Source of the DNA: CAZIZT01 sp964544085
GTDB taxonomy: Bacteria > Campylobacterota_A > Desulfurellia > Desulfurellales > Hippeaceae
Direction of reading: 5' to 3'
DNA: 64,000 nt
Assembly (NCBI GenBank): GCA_964544085.1
Contig: CAZIZT010000038.1
Location: 1 to 64,000 of the forward strand
The notes below the pieces were generated by a model, which saw only the letters and a list, made by a program, of their open reading frames with translations, was not told the DNA's origin and ran no database searches. The position numbers and the translations under genes are program-made. Positions 49,408 to 57,802 of the stretch are shown here, piece by piece; the stretch's first letter is position 1, and every line of letters begins with the position of its first letter.

Positions 49408-50622
49408 TTATAAAATCTCGTTTATTTGGTTGATATAACAATCTAACACATCTTTAAATTGTTTGAAGTAATTACGTACTCTCGAAGCAAAACCCTTATC
49501 ATCCATCAACCCAAGTAGCTGCCGATGTGCTTCTTCTGGCGTTTTCGCCCTCCTGATAAGATTATATCTTTCGAGCATCTCCACCTCGGTTTTGAAGCTT
49601 TCAACATAGATACCCGTTACAACGGGCTTTCCGTATACAAGGGGCTCCATGGGATTGTGACCTGCAAGCCGCCTGTCACAGCTGCCAGCCACAAACACAG
49701 CATCAGCAATCCTGTAGATTCCTTCAAGTTCACCCATTGTGTCAAGCAACAGTATACGCCGGCCCGACTTTCGCATACTTCTTCTTCCTATCCCAGAAAA
49801 CTCAGCTGAGAGTTTTGAAAAGAAGAGCTTATTGTCCTCCATATGGCGTGGTGCTATAACAACATAAAACTCATCGATAGTCAATCTTATAAGCTCCAAA
49901 ATGAAAGCCAGCTCTTCCCTGTGGGCACTTCCTATAGCCAGCAACGGTTTATCGGAATCAATAAGAAACTCATCCTTCAGGTTTTCAACCTCCTCAATCG
50001 TCACCTGAATCGGCTCACGGTATGATTTGATATTGCCACATACCTCAACCGGTGCACCAAAATATCTGTATCTTCGAGCATCCGATTCGGATTTTGCAAT
50101 AATCTTATCAAACGAACGCATTATCGGTGCAAAGAAAAAACCAAATGTGCGGTATAACCTGAAGCTCCTTTCCGACATCCGGGCATTTACCAGGATGAGT
50201 TTACAGCCCCGTTTTTTTAGAAAAAAAATGTATGAGGGCCATATTTCGGTTTCGAAGAAAAAAGCAGCCGTGGGTGTCTGCTTAAAAATTACGCTGTAGA
50301 GTGGTAGCAGGTCAATTGGCATCAAGAAAACACTCTTTTTTTTAGCCTCAAGAAACCTATATGCTGAATCACTCAGGACACTAAAATATACTCCCCTCTC
50401 AAAATGGGATTTAATCTTTTCAGAAAACTGCAAAAGCGCTTTGGTTTCTCCATAGCTGGCGGCGTGGAACAAAAAACCATCAGGATCCCTGAACCTGTAT
50501 TTAGGCACGATCCTATCCATGAATCTGAACCTCAGACGTTTATCAAACAGGATGCGCACGATGATATAGGGTAAAGAGAGAACAAATGCCACAAAAAGCA
50601 GTAGATTATACAGATAAATCAT
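49408..50622 (-). CDS. waaA: Kdo transferase (3-deoxy-D-manno-octulosonic acid transferase)
   Basis: WaaA adds one or more Kdo sugars to lipid IVA. The 404 residues have an N-terminal membrane anchor (about 4-25), the HAASYGETKAL acceptor segment near 55, the FFETEIWPSYIFFLKKRG motif with the conserved Glu, LVNARMSERSFR, and the CMP-Kdo-binding GHNPMEPLVYGKPVV near the C-terminus. It is the last gene of the lipid A block and overlaps msbA by 17 bases. Confidence 0.95.
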   Translation of the reverse strand: MIYLYNLLLFVAFVLSLPYIIVRILFDKRLRFRFMDRIVPKYRFRDPDGFLFHAASYGETKALLQFSEKIKSHFERGVYFSVLSDSAYRFLEAKKKSVFLMPIDLLPLYSVIFKQTPTAAFFFETEIWPSYIFFLKKRGCKLILVNARMSERSFRLYRTFGFFFAPIMRSFDKIIAKSESDARRYRYFGAPVEVCGNIKSYREPIQVTIEEVENLKDEFLIDSDKPLLAIGSAHREELAFILELIRLTIDEFYVVIAPRHMEDNKLFFSKLSAEFSGIGRRSMRKSGRRILLLDTMGELEGIYRIADAVFVAGSCDRRLAGHNPMEPLVYGKPVVTGIYVESFKTEVEMLERYNLIRRAKTPEEAHRQLLGLMDDKGFASRVRNYFKQFKDVLDCYINQINEIL

Positions 50623-52348
50623 TATTCTGGAACTGTATATCGCATAGCTTTTTATAGTAGGAACAGCGTTTTAGGAGCTCTTCGTGTTTACCCTCATCAA
50701 GAATGCGACCATTCTTCATTACCACAATCTTATCAGCACCTATCGCTGTAGATATTCGATGTGCAGCCATTAGAACGGTCCTATCTTTCATCAAATTCTT
50801 CAATGCTTTCTGCACAATGTATTCACTTTCAGAATCAAGAGCGCTTGTAGCTTCGTCGAGTATAAGAATCTCGGGATCTTTCACTATTGCCCTGGCGATT
50901 GCTATACGCTGCTTCTCGCCGCCAGAGAGAATCACCCCCTGCTCCTTCAGATTGGTATCGTAACCATCCTTCAGTTTAACAATGAAGTCATGTGCATAAG
51001 CCGCTTTTGCTGCTTCAATTATCTCATCAAGACTCAAATCATCCCTACCGTAGGCTATATTCTCACGAACACTCCTGTTGAACAGAAGTACCCTTTGAGA
51101 AACAATTGCTATCTTCCTTCTTAGCGATCTAAGGTCAAACTCTCTTAGATCTATACCATCAATGGTTATTTTGCCAGAGGTGGGATCGTAGTAGCGCGGC
51201 ACAAGTTCCAGGATAGTCGTTTTTCCGCCACCACTTTCACCAACAAATGCTACAGTGGTTTTTTTAGGAATGACGAGGTTTATATCTTTGATGGCGTACT
51301 CTTTGGATCCCGGGTACTTAAACGACACACCCTCAAATCTTATCTCCTTTTTGACCCCCTCAAACGGGATAGTACCCGAATCTACCGTCTCTTTTTGTTT
51401 GTCTATCAGCTCAAAGATACGCTCTATCGAGGCTATGGATGTATTAATCTCGTTGTTTGCCTTGGCAACAGTCTTGAACGGCTTGTACATCATAAAAAGC
51501 GCCGCAATAAAGGAGAAAAAACCACCCACAGTGATCTCACCCTTGAAAACCAAAAAACCACCTATCCATATCAGAAAAGCGATGCCTATGGCACCTATAA
51601 ACTCCATCAACGGACTTGTAAGCTCATCTATACGAATTGTTGCAAGCTTTATATTCAAAAAATTGTCGCTTTCTTTCTCAAAACGATCTGCCTCCTCATG
51701 TTCGGTAGCAAATGCTTTAATGAGACGTATGTTGACCAACGCTTCCTGTATGAGGGTTGTTACTCCGGCTATGGAAACCTGCCTTTTCTTACCCAATTTT
51801 TTCATCCGTTTACCGAAATGGACAACCGGATATGCGGCTATGGGGAATACCACAGTGGCTATTATGGCAAGCTTCCAGTTGTTAATGTAAAGCACACTGA
51901 GCAGACCCAGTATGGTGAATATCTCCCTGATAGTGTTGGGGATCACATTGGCTATACTGTTCTGCACCTGCTCTGTATCGTTGAGAAGTCTGGAGATTAA
52001 TTCACCGCTATGATACTCATCAAAGAAGGACGTGGGTAGATAAAGCAGGTGTGAAAAGAGCTGATTGCGTATATTGAACAGGATCTTTTCGGAAATGTAA
52101 TGTGTCTGATAGCCCTGTAGATAGGTAAAGAGACCCTTGAAAAAGTAGGTTGCAATGATAGCAAGCGGAAGCAGCATCAGCATCTGTTTGTTTTTTGAAA
52201 TAAATATATCATCCAGTGCAGGCTTTATAAGATAAGCTGCAAGTGCAGATAGACCACCCACAGCAAGCATGCACAGAAACGCAAAAATAAGGCGCCAGAT
52301 GTAGGGCCTCAGATAGTCGAATAGCCTCTTAATTGCCTTCTTGTTCAT
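50606..52348 (-). CDS. msbA: Lipid A/lipid flippase ABC transporter MsbA
   Basis: MsbA is the homodimeric ABC exporter that flips the lipid A core across the inner membrane. The 580 residues combine a six-helix membrane domain (about 15-310) with an ATPase domain: Walker A GESGGGKTT (about 374-382), signature ILSGGEKQRIAIARAI, Walker B ILILDEATSALDSESE and the H-loop AHRIST. Position among lpxK and waaA fixes the lipid A role. It overlaps lpxK by 20 bases. Confidence 0.95.
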   Translation of the reverse strand: MNKKAIKRLFDYLRPYIWRLIFAFLCMLAVGGLSALAAYLIKPALDDIFISKNKQMLMLLPLAIIATYFFKGLFTYLQGYQTHYISEKILFNIRNQLFSHLLYLPTSFFDEYHSGELISRLLNDTEQVQNSIANVIPNTIREIFTILGLLSVLYINNWKLAIIATVVFPIAAYPVVHFGKRMKKLGKKRQVSIAGVTTLIQEALVNIRLIKAFATEHEEADRFEKESDNFLNIKLATIRIDELTSPLMEFIGAIGIAFLIWIGGFLVFKGEITVGGFFSFIAALFMMYKPFKTVAKANNEINTSIASIERIFELIDKQKETVDSGTIPFEGVKKEIRFEGVSFKYPGSKEYAIKDINLVIPKKTTVAFVGESGGGKTTILELVPRYYDPTSGKITIDGIDLREFDLRSLRRKIAIVSQRVLLFNRSVRENIAYGRDDLSLDEIIEAAKAAYAHDFIVKLKDGYDTNLKEQGVILSGGEKQRIAIARAIVKDPEILILDEATSALDSESEYIVQKALKNLMKDRTVLMAAHRISTAIGADKIVVMKNGRILDEGKHEELLKRCSYYKKLCDIQFQNNDLSV

Positions 52349-53327
52349 ACAACCGCCCTAATATCTCCTGCAGATTCTCAACCCTGGTTTCAACATCCAC
52401 ATAGTAGAAATCACTACGCTCGATTTTCACAAAATCCTTGTAGGTTGTAAGCAATATATCAGCCCCGCATTCCCTTTTCAGACGCCTAAGTTCATCGAGT
52501 TCCTCATCGTTGTAGATGTGGTGATCGGCAAAAAAACGATAGCCCAGCACCTCGATGCCGTTACGCTTAACAAACTGCAAAAAAGCCTGAGGGTTACCGA
52601 TGCCACAGAAGACAAATGCGCTGCTTACACTGCTGAGCCTTCTGTGTTTATAATCAAATACGCCGAGAAATTCAAATCTGGCTCTATGGCAATCAAAAGA
52701 CACCTCTTTTGAAAGGCTACCAGACTTATCAAAGCAGATGATAGCATCGCAGCGCTCAAGCGCCTTTTTGGGTGCGCGTAGCATTCCAGCCGGCAGGTAT
52801 AAACCATTGTCAAATGGCTCTTTCATATCCACAACGCAAATCTCAAGGTTCTTTTTTATTTCGAAGTGATGAAGCGCATCATCCATTACGGCAAACTCCA
52901 TATTCAAACCTACAGCTAGTTCAAGGGCTGCCTTCCTGTTCTTTGAAGATATAACAGTTACCGGCACCTTCCTGGCAATCATATACGCTTCATCACTAAC
53001 AGCAGGCGGGTGTTTGAAAATCCTTCTACCATCAGAAACCACTATGGTTCGTCGATCCTTTACAGGATAGTTGCCTGTGATAACACATGTTTTCCCCTTC
53101 ACCATTAATCTCTTTGCAATTTCGATAACAACCGGCGTTTTTCCACTTCCACCTGCCACTATACCACCAACGCCCACCACCTTCAGCCTATCAAACTCAT
53201 GCGCCTTAAGCACACCTATATCGTATAGTGTCTGTCTGATATTAACACCGCCACCAAACAGAACAGAAAACGGCAGAAGCACAGGTCTCAATTTCCTTTG
53301 TATCTTTTTGGCCTTATCCGCATCCAT
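52329..53327 (-). CDS. lpxK: Tetraacyldisaccharide 4'-kinase
   Basis: LpxK phosphorylates the 4' position of the lipid A disaccharide at the inner membrane. The 332 residues have a membrane-associated N-terminal helix, the variant Walker A GGIVAGGSGKTPVV (about 52-65), an AVMDDALHHF segment with the catalytic Asp pair and His (usually DDGFQH), and a C-terminal ADHHIYNDEE stretch. It overlaps the DUF374 gene by 14 bases. Confidence 0.94.
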   Translation of the reverse strand: MDADKAKKIQRKLRPVLLPFSVLFGGGVNIRQTLYDIGVLKAHEFDRLKVVGVGGIVAGGSGKTPVVIEIAKRLMVKGKTCVITGNYPVKDRRTIVVSDGRRIFKHPPAVSDEAYMIARKVPVTVISSKNRKAALELAVGLNMEFAVMDDALHHFEIKKNLEICVVDMKEPFDNGLYLPAGMLRAPKKALERCDAIICFDKSGSLSKEVSFDCHRARFEFLGVFDYKHRRLSSVSSAFVFCGIGNPQAFLQFVKRNGIEVLGYRFFADHHIYNDEELDELRRLKRECGADILLTTYKDFVKIERSDFYYVDVETRVENLQEILGRLYEQEGN

Positions 53328-53898
53328 TGAGCCTATCCTTTAGTGTACGCCTAAACTGTGAAAACTCACCCTTGTTGTGCACAAAAACCGGTGCAAACAT
53401 TCTAAACTCTACCTTACTGAAAGGTTTAGGTATAGCCATTCTGTCCCAGCTACCAACCCTCCAGCATCTGCTTGCCTTCATACAGAGACAAACCACACCC
53501 TTCCCGCCGAGATAGGCAAGCTCCACAACACCATCTTTCAATTCCCGTCTGGGTCCTTTTGGACCGTCAGGTGTTATCCCGATATCGACACCGCTTCTCA
53601 GTCTTGAAAGCATCTCAAGAAAGGCTTTCCTGGGCTGCCTGTGGCTTGAGCCCCCCACAGTGCCCAGTCCAAAGTACCTTATAACCCTGCTTGCAAGCAA
53701 TCCATCCCGGTGTGTGCTTATTAGAATATCGATCTTTCTTGAACGTGGAGCAACAAACGGCAGAAACAGGATGTACTCATGCCAGAAGGCAAAAATCAGT
53801 GAATCGGGGTATCTCTCCACATCGAAATCGGTTCGCAACTCTATCCGCAACAAAAGCCGATATAGCCTTAATAACCAGTAAATCAAAAGCGACTTCAT
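53314..53898 (-). CDS. DUF374 lysophospholipid-acyltransferase-like protein (possible late lipid A acyltransferase)
   Basis: The 194-residue protein belongs to the DUF374 family within the LPLAT superfamily. It has an N-terminal hydrophobic helix, the FAFWHEYIL motif, STHRDGLLASRVIRYFG (an HxxxxD-like acyltransferase box read as HRDGLLAS) and GITPDGPKGPRRELK. Members of this family in Campylobacterota (LpxJ) act as late lipid A acyltransferases, from family knowledge. Its place between lpxB and lpxK, and the absence of lpxL/lpxM here, support such a role. Confidence 0.78.
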   Translation of the reverse strand: MKSLLIYWLLRLYRLLLRIELRTDFDVERYPDSLIFAFWHEYILFLPFVAPRSRKIDILISTHRDGLLASRVIRYFGLGTVGGSSHRQPRKAFLEMLSRLRSGVDIGITPDGPKGPRRELKDGVVELAYLGGKGVVCLCMKASRCWRVGSWDRMAIPKPFSKVEFRMFAPVFVHNKGEFSQFRRTLKDRLNGCG

Positions 53899-54998
53899 TG
53901 CAGGACTTCATACATCCGTCTGGCGATTTTCTCACTCACAGGATATTCACCAAGCACAGAAACAACACCGCGCAAGGCTTCACGCTGTTTCTTTATCCTC
54001 TCAGGATTATTATAAAGCTCCAGGCATGCATCAGCAATAGACTGCGCATTTGCAGCACCACCGATTAGCTCAGGTACCACAGAGGCACCAGCAATAAGAT
54101 TAGGCAGAGAGATATGTTTTATATTCTTGATTAACAACCTTCCCAAGCCGAGACTCAGACGTGATAGTCTGTAAACAACCACCATGGGCAGGTTAAATAT
54201 TGCCGCTTCGAGTGTTGTGGTTCCACTTTTCAAAATACCCATAAGGGATCTATCCATCCACGAATGGGAATCACGCACCACTTTTACAAAAGGGTAGCGT
54301 TCTAAATAATCGAGAATGAGCTCCTCCGGTAGATGAGGGGCCAATGCCCACACGAACGACACGCCATTGAGCTTGCTGGCTATCTGTTCGGATGCTTTAA
54401 GCATCTCTTCGGCATTATGCTCAATCTCTGAAACCCTTGATCCTGGCATAAGCAGAAACACATTCTCCTTCTTATGTTTTCCTATCCGGTTGTGTAAAAG
54501 ATCAACCAGTGGATGACCAAAATAGGCTATACGATTCTTCTCAACACCCCTGACGCTGAAAAAAAGCCTCTCAAATGGCAAAATGGGTACAACCAGATGG
54601 CTGTATTCGAACAATGACCTTGTCCTGTAGCTCCTCCAAGCCCAAACCTGAGGCGAGATATAGTAAATAACCTTCTTCCCTGCTGAATAGGCGAAACGGG
54701 CAAGGCGCATGTTAAACTCAGGAAAATCCATCAGAATAACCGCATCTATTCCACCATCTGTAATAAAAGCCTTAACCTTTTTCAGCAAGGCAAATGCTCG
54801 TTTGGCGACACCAATTGCCTCTTTTATACCAATTACAGATATCTCCCTGTAATCTGCGATTTTATTTGTGGTTTTAGAAAGCACATCAGATGAGACGCTG
54901 TAGAAAACCAGTGAAGGATCAATGCGTTTAAATTCATCCACAAGCAGGGATGCGTAGTTTTCAGCCGATCGCTCCCCGGTGACAATGAGAATGTTCAT
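53895..54998 (-). CDS. lpxB: Lipid-A-disaccharide synthase
   Basis: LpxB condenses UDP-2,3-diacylglucosamine with lipid X. The 367-residue GT-B fold protein begins with ILIVTGERSAENYAS (GEASGD equivalent modified to GERSAE), and has YYISPQVWAWRSYRTR, VPILPFERLFF, GHPLVDLL, LLMPGSRVSEI and the C-terminal KSGTTTLEAAIFNLPMVVVYR. It is coupled to lpxA by a 4-base overlap. The canonical Ser in GEASGD-type starts is altered, but other motifs are complete. Confidence 0.95.
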   Translation of the reverse strand: MNILIVTGERSAENYASLLVDEFKRIDPSLVFYSVSSDVLSKTTNKIADYREISVIGIKEAIGVAKRAFALLKKVKAFITDGGIDAVILMDFPEFNMRLARFAYSAGKKVIYYISPQVWAWRSYRTRSLFEYSHLVVPILPFERLFFSVRGVEKNRIAYFGHPLVDLLHNRIGKHKKENVFLLMPGSRVSEIEHNAEEMLKASEQIASKLNGVSFVWALAPHLPEELILDYLERYPFVKVVRDSHSWMDRSLMGILKSGTTTLEAAIFNLPMVVVYRLSRLSLGLGRLLIKNIKHISLPNLIAGASVVPELIGGAANAQSIADACLELYNNPERIKKQREALRGVVSVLGEYPVSEKIARRMYEVLQ

Positions 54999-55771
54999 CT
55001 ATCCCTGCAAAAACCCCTTTTTGAGTGTTTAAGAAACTCTATCATGTGGATAACGTTACTGGAAGTGCTCTCCTTGAGCTTCTCGTAAGCCTTTTCGAAG
55101 GTCAAGTTGCGCTTAAAAAGGGTTTTGTACGCCTCTTTGAGTTCGACTATCTCCTCATTGGAGAAACCAGCACGCCTCAAACCAACAAGGTTCAAGCCGT
55201 TGAGGCGGGCTCTATTTCCCGTAGCAAGGCAAAATGGAGCCACATCCTGAGCAACACCGCTCATACCACCTATCATGGCAAGTTTACCTATGCGCACAAA
55301 TTGATGAACGGCACTCATACCACCAATAACGGCACTCTCTTCAATGACAACATGTCCAGCGAGCTGCACAGCGTTTGCAATAATTACCCTATCGCCGATT
55401 ATGCAATCGTGAGCAATATGCACATAAGCCATAAGCAGTACATTGCTTCCAATTTTCGTTAAAGCACCCCCGCCCTTTGTTCCCCTGTTTATCATACAAA
55501 ACTCTCTTATGGTTGTGTTGTCACCTATCACAAGCTCACTCATCTCACCTTTGAATTTTAGATCCTGCGGTATGGTGCCGACAACAGCAGATGGAAATAT
55601 GCGGCAATTCTTACCTATGCGTGTGAAGGATCCTATGTAGGCGTTGGCTTCTATGCGTGTATTATCACCAATCGTAACGTCACTTTTTATACACACATAG
55701 GGTCCTATAACCACATTCTCACCCAGCTGAACGTTCTTCTCTATTATTGCAGTTGGATGAATCTCAGCCAT
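54995..55771 (-). CDS. lpxA: UDP-N-acetylglucosamine acyltransferase
   Basis: LpxA starts lipid A synthesis by adding a 3-hydroxyacyl chain to UDP-GlcNAc. The 258 residues are a left-handed beta helix of hexapeptide repeats (IHPTAIIEKNVQLGENVVIG...). The catalytic His is in MAYVHIAHDC near residue 122-125, followed by NAVQLAGHV and the helical C-terminal domain with LRRAGFSNEEI. Order lpxD-fabZ-lpxA-lpxB is classical. Confidence 0.97.
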   Translation of the reverse strand: MAEIHPTAIIEKNVQLGENVVIGPYVCIKSDVTIGDNTRIEANAYIGSFTRIGKNCRIFPSAVVGTIPQDLKFKGEMSELVIGDNTTIREFCMINRGTKGGGALTKIGSNVLLMAYVHIAHDCIIGDRVIIANAVQLAGHVVIEESAVIGGMSAVHQFVRIGKLAMIGGMSGVAQDVAPFCLATGNRARLNGLNLVGLRRAGFSNEEIVELKEAYKTLFKRNLTFEKAYEKLKESTSSNVIHMIEFLKHSKRGFCRDR

Positions 55772-55783
55772 GCCCAGAAACCC

Positions 55784-56230
55784 CTAATCCAGTTTTGCCA
55801 TCATTACAGCTTCAGCCACAAGCTTACCATCTACGTAGCACTCGCCACGCATCTTCCAGACCTGAAGCTTGCGTTTTATGATCTCCACATGCATCTGTAA
55901 AACATCACCGGGCACCACGGGTTTTCGAAAACGTGCCTTCTCTATCTGCATGAAATACACCATCTTATTACCGCCAATGGAGCTTTCAAACTCATCTTCG
56001 TCCAGCGATAGAAATGATAGAATTCCGCCACTTTGAGCCATAGCCTCTATTACAAGCACACCCGGCATAACCGCTTTCTGTGGAAAATGTCCCACAAAGA
56101 AAGGCTCATTGATGGTCACGTTCTTTATGGTCTTTATCCACTTGGAGCGTTCATAATCAATCACCCTGTCCACCAACAGGAACGGATATCTGTGTGGCAG
56201 TATCTTTTTTATCTCTTCTATGCCCATCAT
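55784..56230 (-). CDS. fabZ: 3-hydroxyacyl-ACP dehydratase
   Basis: FabZ dehydrates 3-hydroxyacyl-ACP. The 148-residue hot-dog protein contains LPHRYPFLLVDRV with the catalytic His (about 12-24), GHFPQKAVMPGVLVIEAMAQ with the catalytic Glu, and the FRKPVVPGD segment. Location between lpxD and lpxA lets it share 3-hydroxyacyl-ACP with the lipid A enzymes. The first ATG overlaps the lpxD stop; a second ATG follows directly. Confidence 0.96.
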   Translation of the reverse strand: MMGIEEIKKILPHRYPFLLVDRVIDYERSKWIKTIKNVTINEPFFVGHFPQKAVMPGVLVIEAMAQSGGILSFLSLDEDEFESSIGGNKMVYFMQIEKARFRKPVVPGDVLQMHVEIIKRKLQVWKMRGECYVDGKLVAEAVMMAKLD

Positions 56231-57252
56231 TGTTTTTTCAGCTCCTCCACCATTTTCTCAAGCGCCTGTAATCGCTTATACATCTCATCAAGCTTCGGCA
56301 CAACTGCACTCACCCTCAACCACTTCTTGTGATCGTATATCGGAATACCACTGTAAATACCGGGCTTTCTGACACTTCTTCCCACGCCCGATTTTGCGGT
56401 AATTGTCGTATCATCGGCAATGGATATGTGTCCTGCTATGCCGGTTTGACCAGCCAGGATCACCCTATTACCCACTTTGGATGAGCCCGAGATGCCCGTT
56501 TGTGCCACAATTGCACAATCCTCACCAACCTCAACATTGTGAGCTATCTGAACGAGATTATCTATCTTCGTACCCCGCTTGACCAGGGTTGCATTCAGGG
56601 CTGCTCTATCTATCGTTACGTTTGCACCTATTTCCACATCATCCTCAATTATCACCCTGCCAATTTGCGGTATTTTCACGTATTTCCCTTCCGATGTTCT
56701 TGCATACCCAAACCCGTCGCTACCTATAACACTGCCCGACTGGATCATTACCCTGTTGCCAATCTTTGTTCCCTTCAAGATTACAACCGAAGGATGTATA
56801 AGACATTCATCACCAATCTCAACGTCATCCCCGACGTAGGTAAACGGCATTATGGTTGTTCTTTTACCTATCTTTGCGTTTTTGCCAATGTACACAAACT
56901 CTCCCACATGGGCACTTTCATCAATCTGAGCACTCTCATCCACACAAGCACTACTCGCAATGCCAGCCCTAAGGGGCTTATAACCGTAAAAGCTGTTCAA
57001 GAGTCTGGCAAAAGCAACGTAAGCATCATCACAAACAATAAACGTTCCTTTCCTGTTTGATATGTCCACATCCCTGCCAACAATGACACATCCAGCCTGC
57101 GTCGAATCTAAATAGCGCTCATATTTCCTGTTTGCAAGAAACGTTATCTCCGATGGTTTCGCACTCTCAATCGGTGCAACCCCGGTAATCTCTACGTCTG
57201 GATTGCCTACAAGTTCAGCGTTAAGAAGCCTGGCTATCTCAGCAACCTTCAT
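56227..57252 (-). CDS. lpxD: UDP-3-O-acylglucosamine N-acyltransferase
   Basis: LpxD adds the second acyl chain at the nitrogen of UDP-3-O-acyl-glucosamine. The 341 residues have the N-terminal uridine-binding domain (about 1-100), a hexapeptide beta helix with the catalytic His in KIDNLVQIAHNVEVGE (His near 235), and a C-terminal helix (KLDEMYKRLQALEKMVEELKK). It is 6 bases after skp, the common skp-lpxD order. Confidence 0.96.
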   Translation of the reverse strand: MKVAEIARLLNAELVGNPDVEITGVAPIESAKPSEITFLANRKYERYLDSTQAGCVIVGRDVDISNRKGTFIVCDDAYVAFARLLNSFYGYKPLRAGIASSACVDESAQIDESAHVGEFVYIGKNAKIGKRTTIMPFTYVGDDVEIGDECLIHPSVVILKGTKIGNRVMIQSGSVIGSDGFGYARTSEGKYVKIPQIGRVIIEDDVEIGANVTIDRAALNATLVKRGTKIDNLVQIAHNVEVGEDCAIVAQTGISGSSKVGNRVILAGQTGIAGHISIADDTTITAKSGVGRSVRKPGIYSGIPIYDHKKWLRVSAVVPKLDEMYKRLQALEKMVEELKKQ

Positions 57253-57258
57253 TGTTCC

Positions 57259-57777
57259 TCACTTCTTCCCGGAGTACTCTTTATCGTAGAGCTTAAGAAT
57301 CTTCTTTGTTATATCAATGTTGTCGTTCCAATAAATCGTATTTATGCCCTGACCAATCTCAAAGACAGCATCGATTTTATGCGCTATTGCGTATTTCTTT
57401 ATTACCTGAATTATGCCATTTATGATCTTCGTCGTCAGCTGCTGCTCCTTTTGCCTGATCTCGTCTGCAGCGTCACTCTTGTATTTCTCAAGATCCCTGA
57501 TAGCTTGCTGATATTGTTTGGTCAACTTCTCCTTTTCGCTTTTTGATAGGTTTTTCTTGCTCAGTTTAGCAGCAAGCTTTTTCACCTTCTCTATCTTGCG
57601 GTTAATAACCTCCTTTTTGGCAGAAATCAGCGTGTTGATCTGCTCTTTAGCTGCTTTACCGGCTTTTGACTCGGTCATAACCTTACCAAGGTTCACAACA
57701 GCAATTGTTGATGCCTCAACCGAAAACGAGACGGCAACAAATGCCAAAACTGCAAAAGCGACAATTAAACGCCTCAC
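57259..57777 (-). CDS. skp: Periplasmic OmpH/Skp-like chaperone
   Basis: The 172-residue protein has a signal peptide (MRRLIVAFAVLAFVAVSFSVEA) and the OmpH start TIAVVNLGKVMTESKAGKAA. It then has a long Lys/Glu-rich coiled coil (about 45-110) that forms the tentacles of the trimer. Skp carries unfolded outer-membrane proteins to BAM. The start is GTG with GGAGG 6 bases upstream. It lies between bamA and lpxD as in most proteobacteria. Confidence 0.93.
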   Translation of the reverse strand: MRRLIVAFAVLAFVAVSFSVEASTIAVVNLGKVMTESKAGKAAKEQINTLISAKKEVINRKIEKVKKLAAKLSKKNLSKSEKEKLTKQYQQAIRDLEKYKSDAADEIRQKEQQLTTKIINGIIQVIKKYAIAHKIDAVFEIGQGINTIYWNDNIDITKKILKLYDKEYSGKK

Positions 57778-57802
57778 CTAAAACCTCCTTGCTTTTATTT
57801 CC

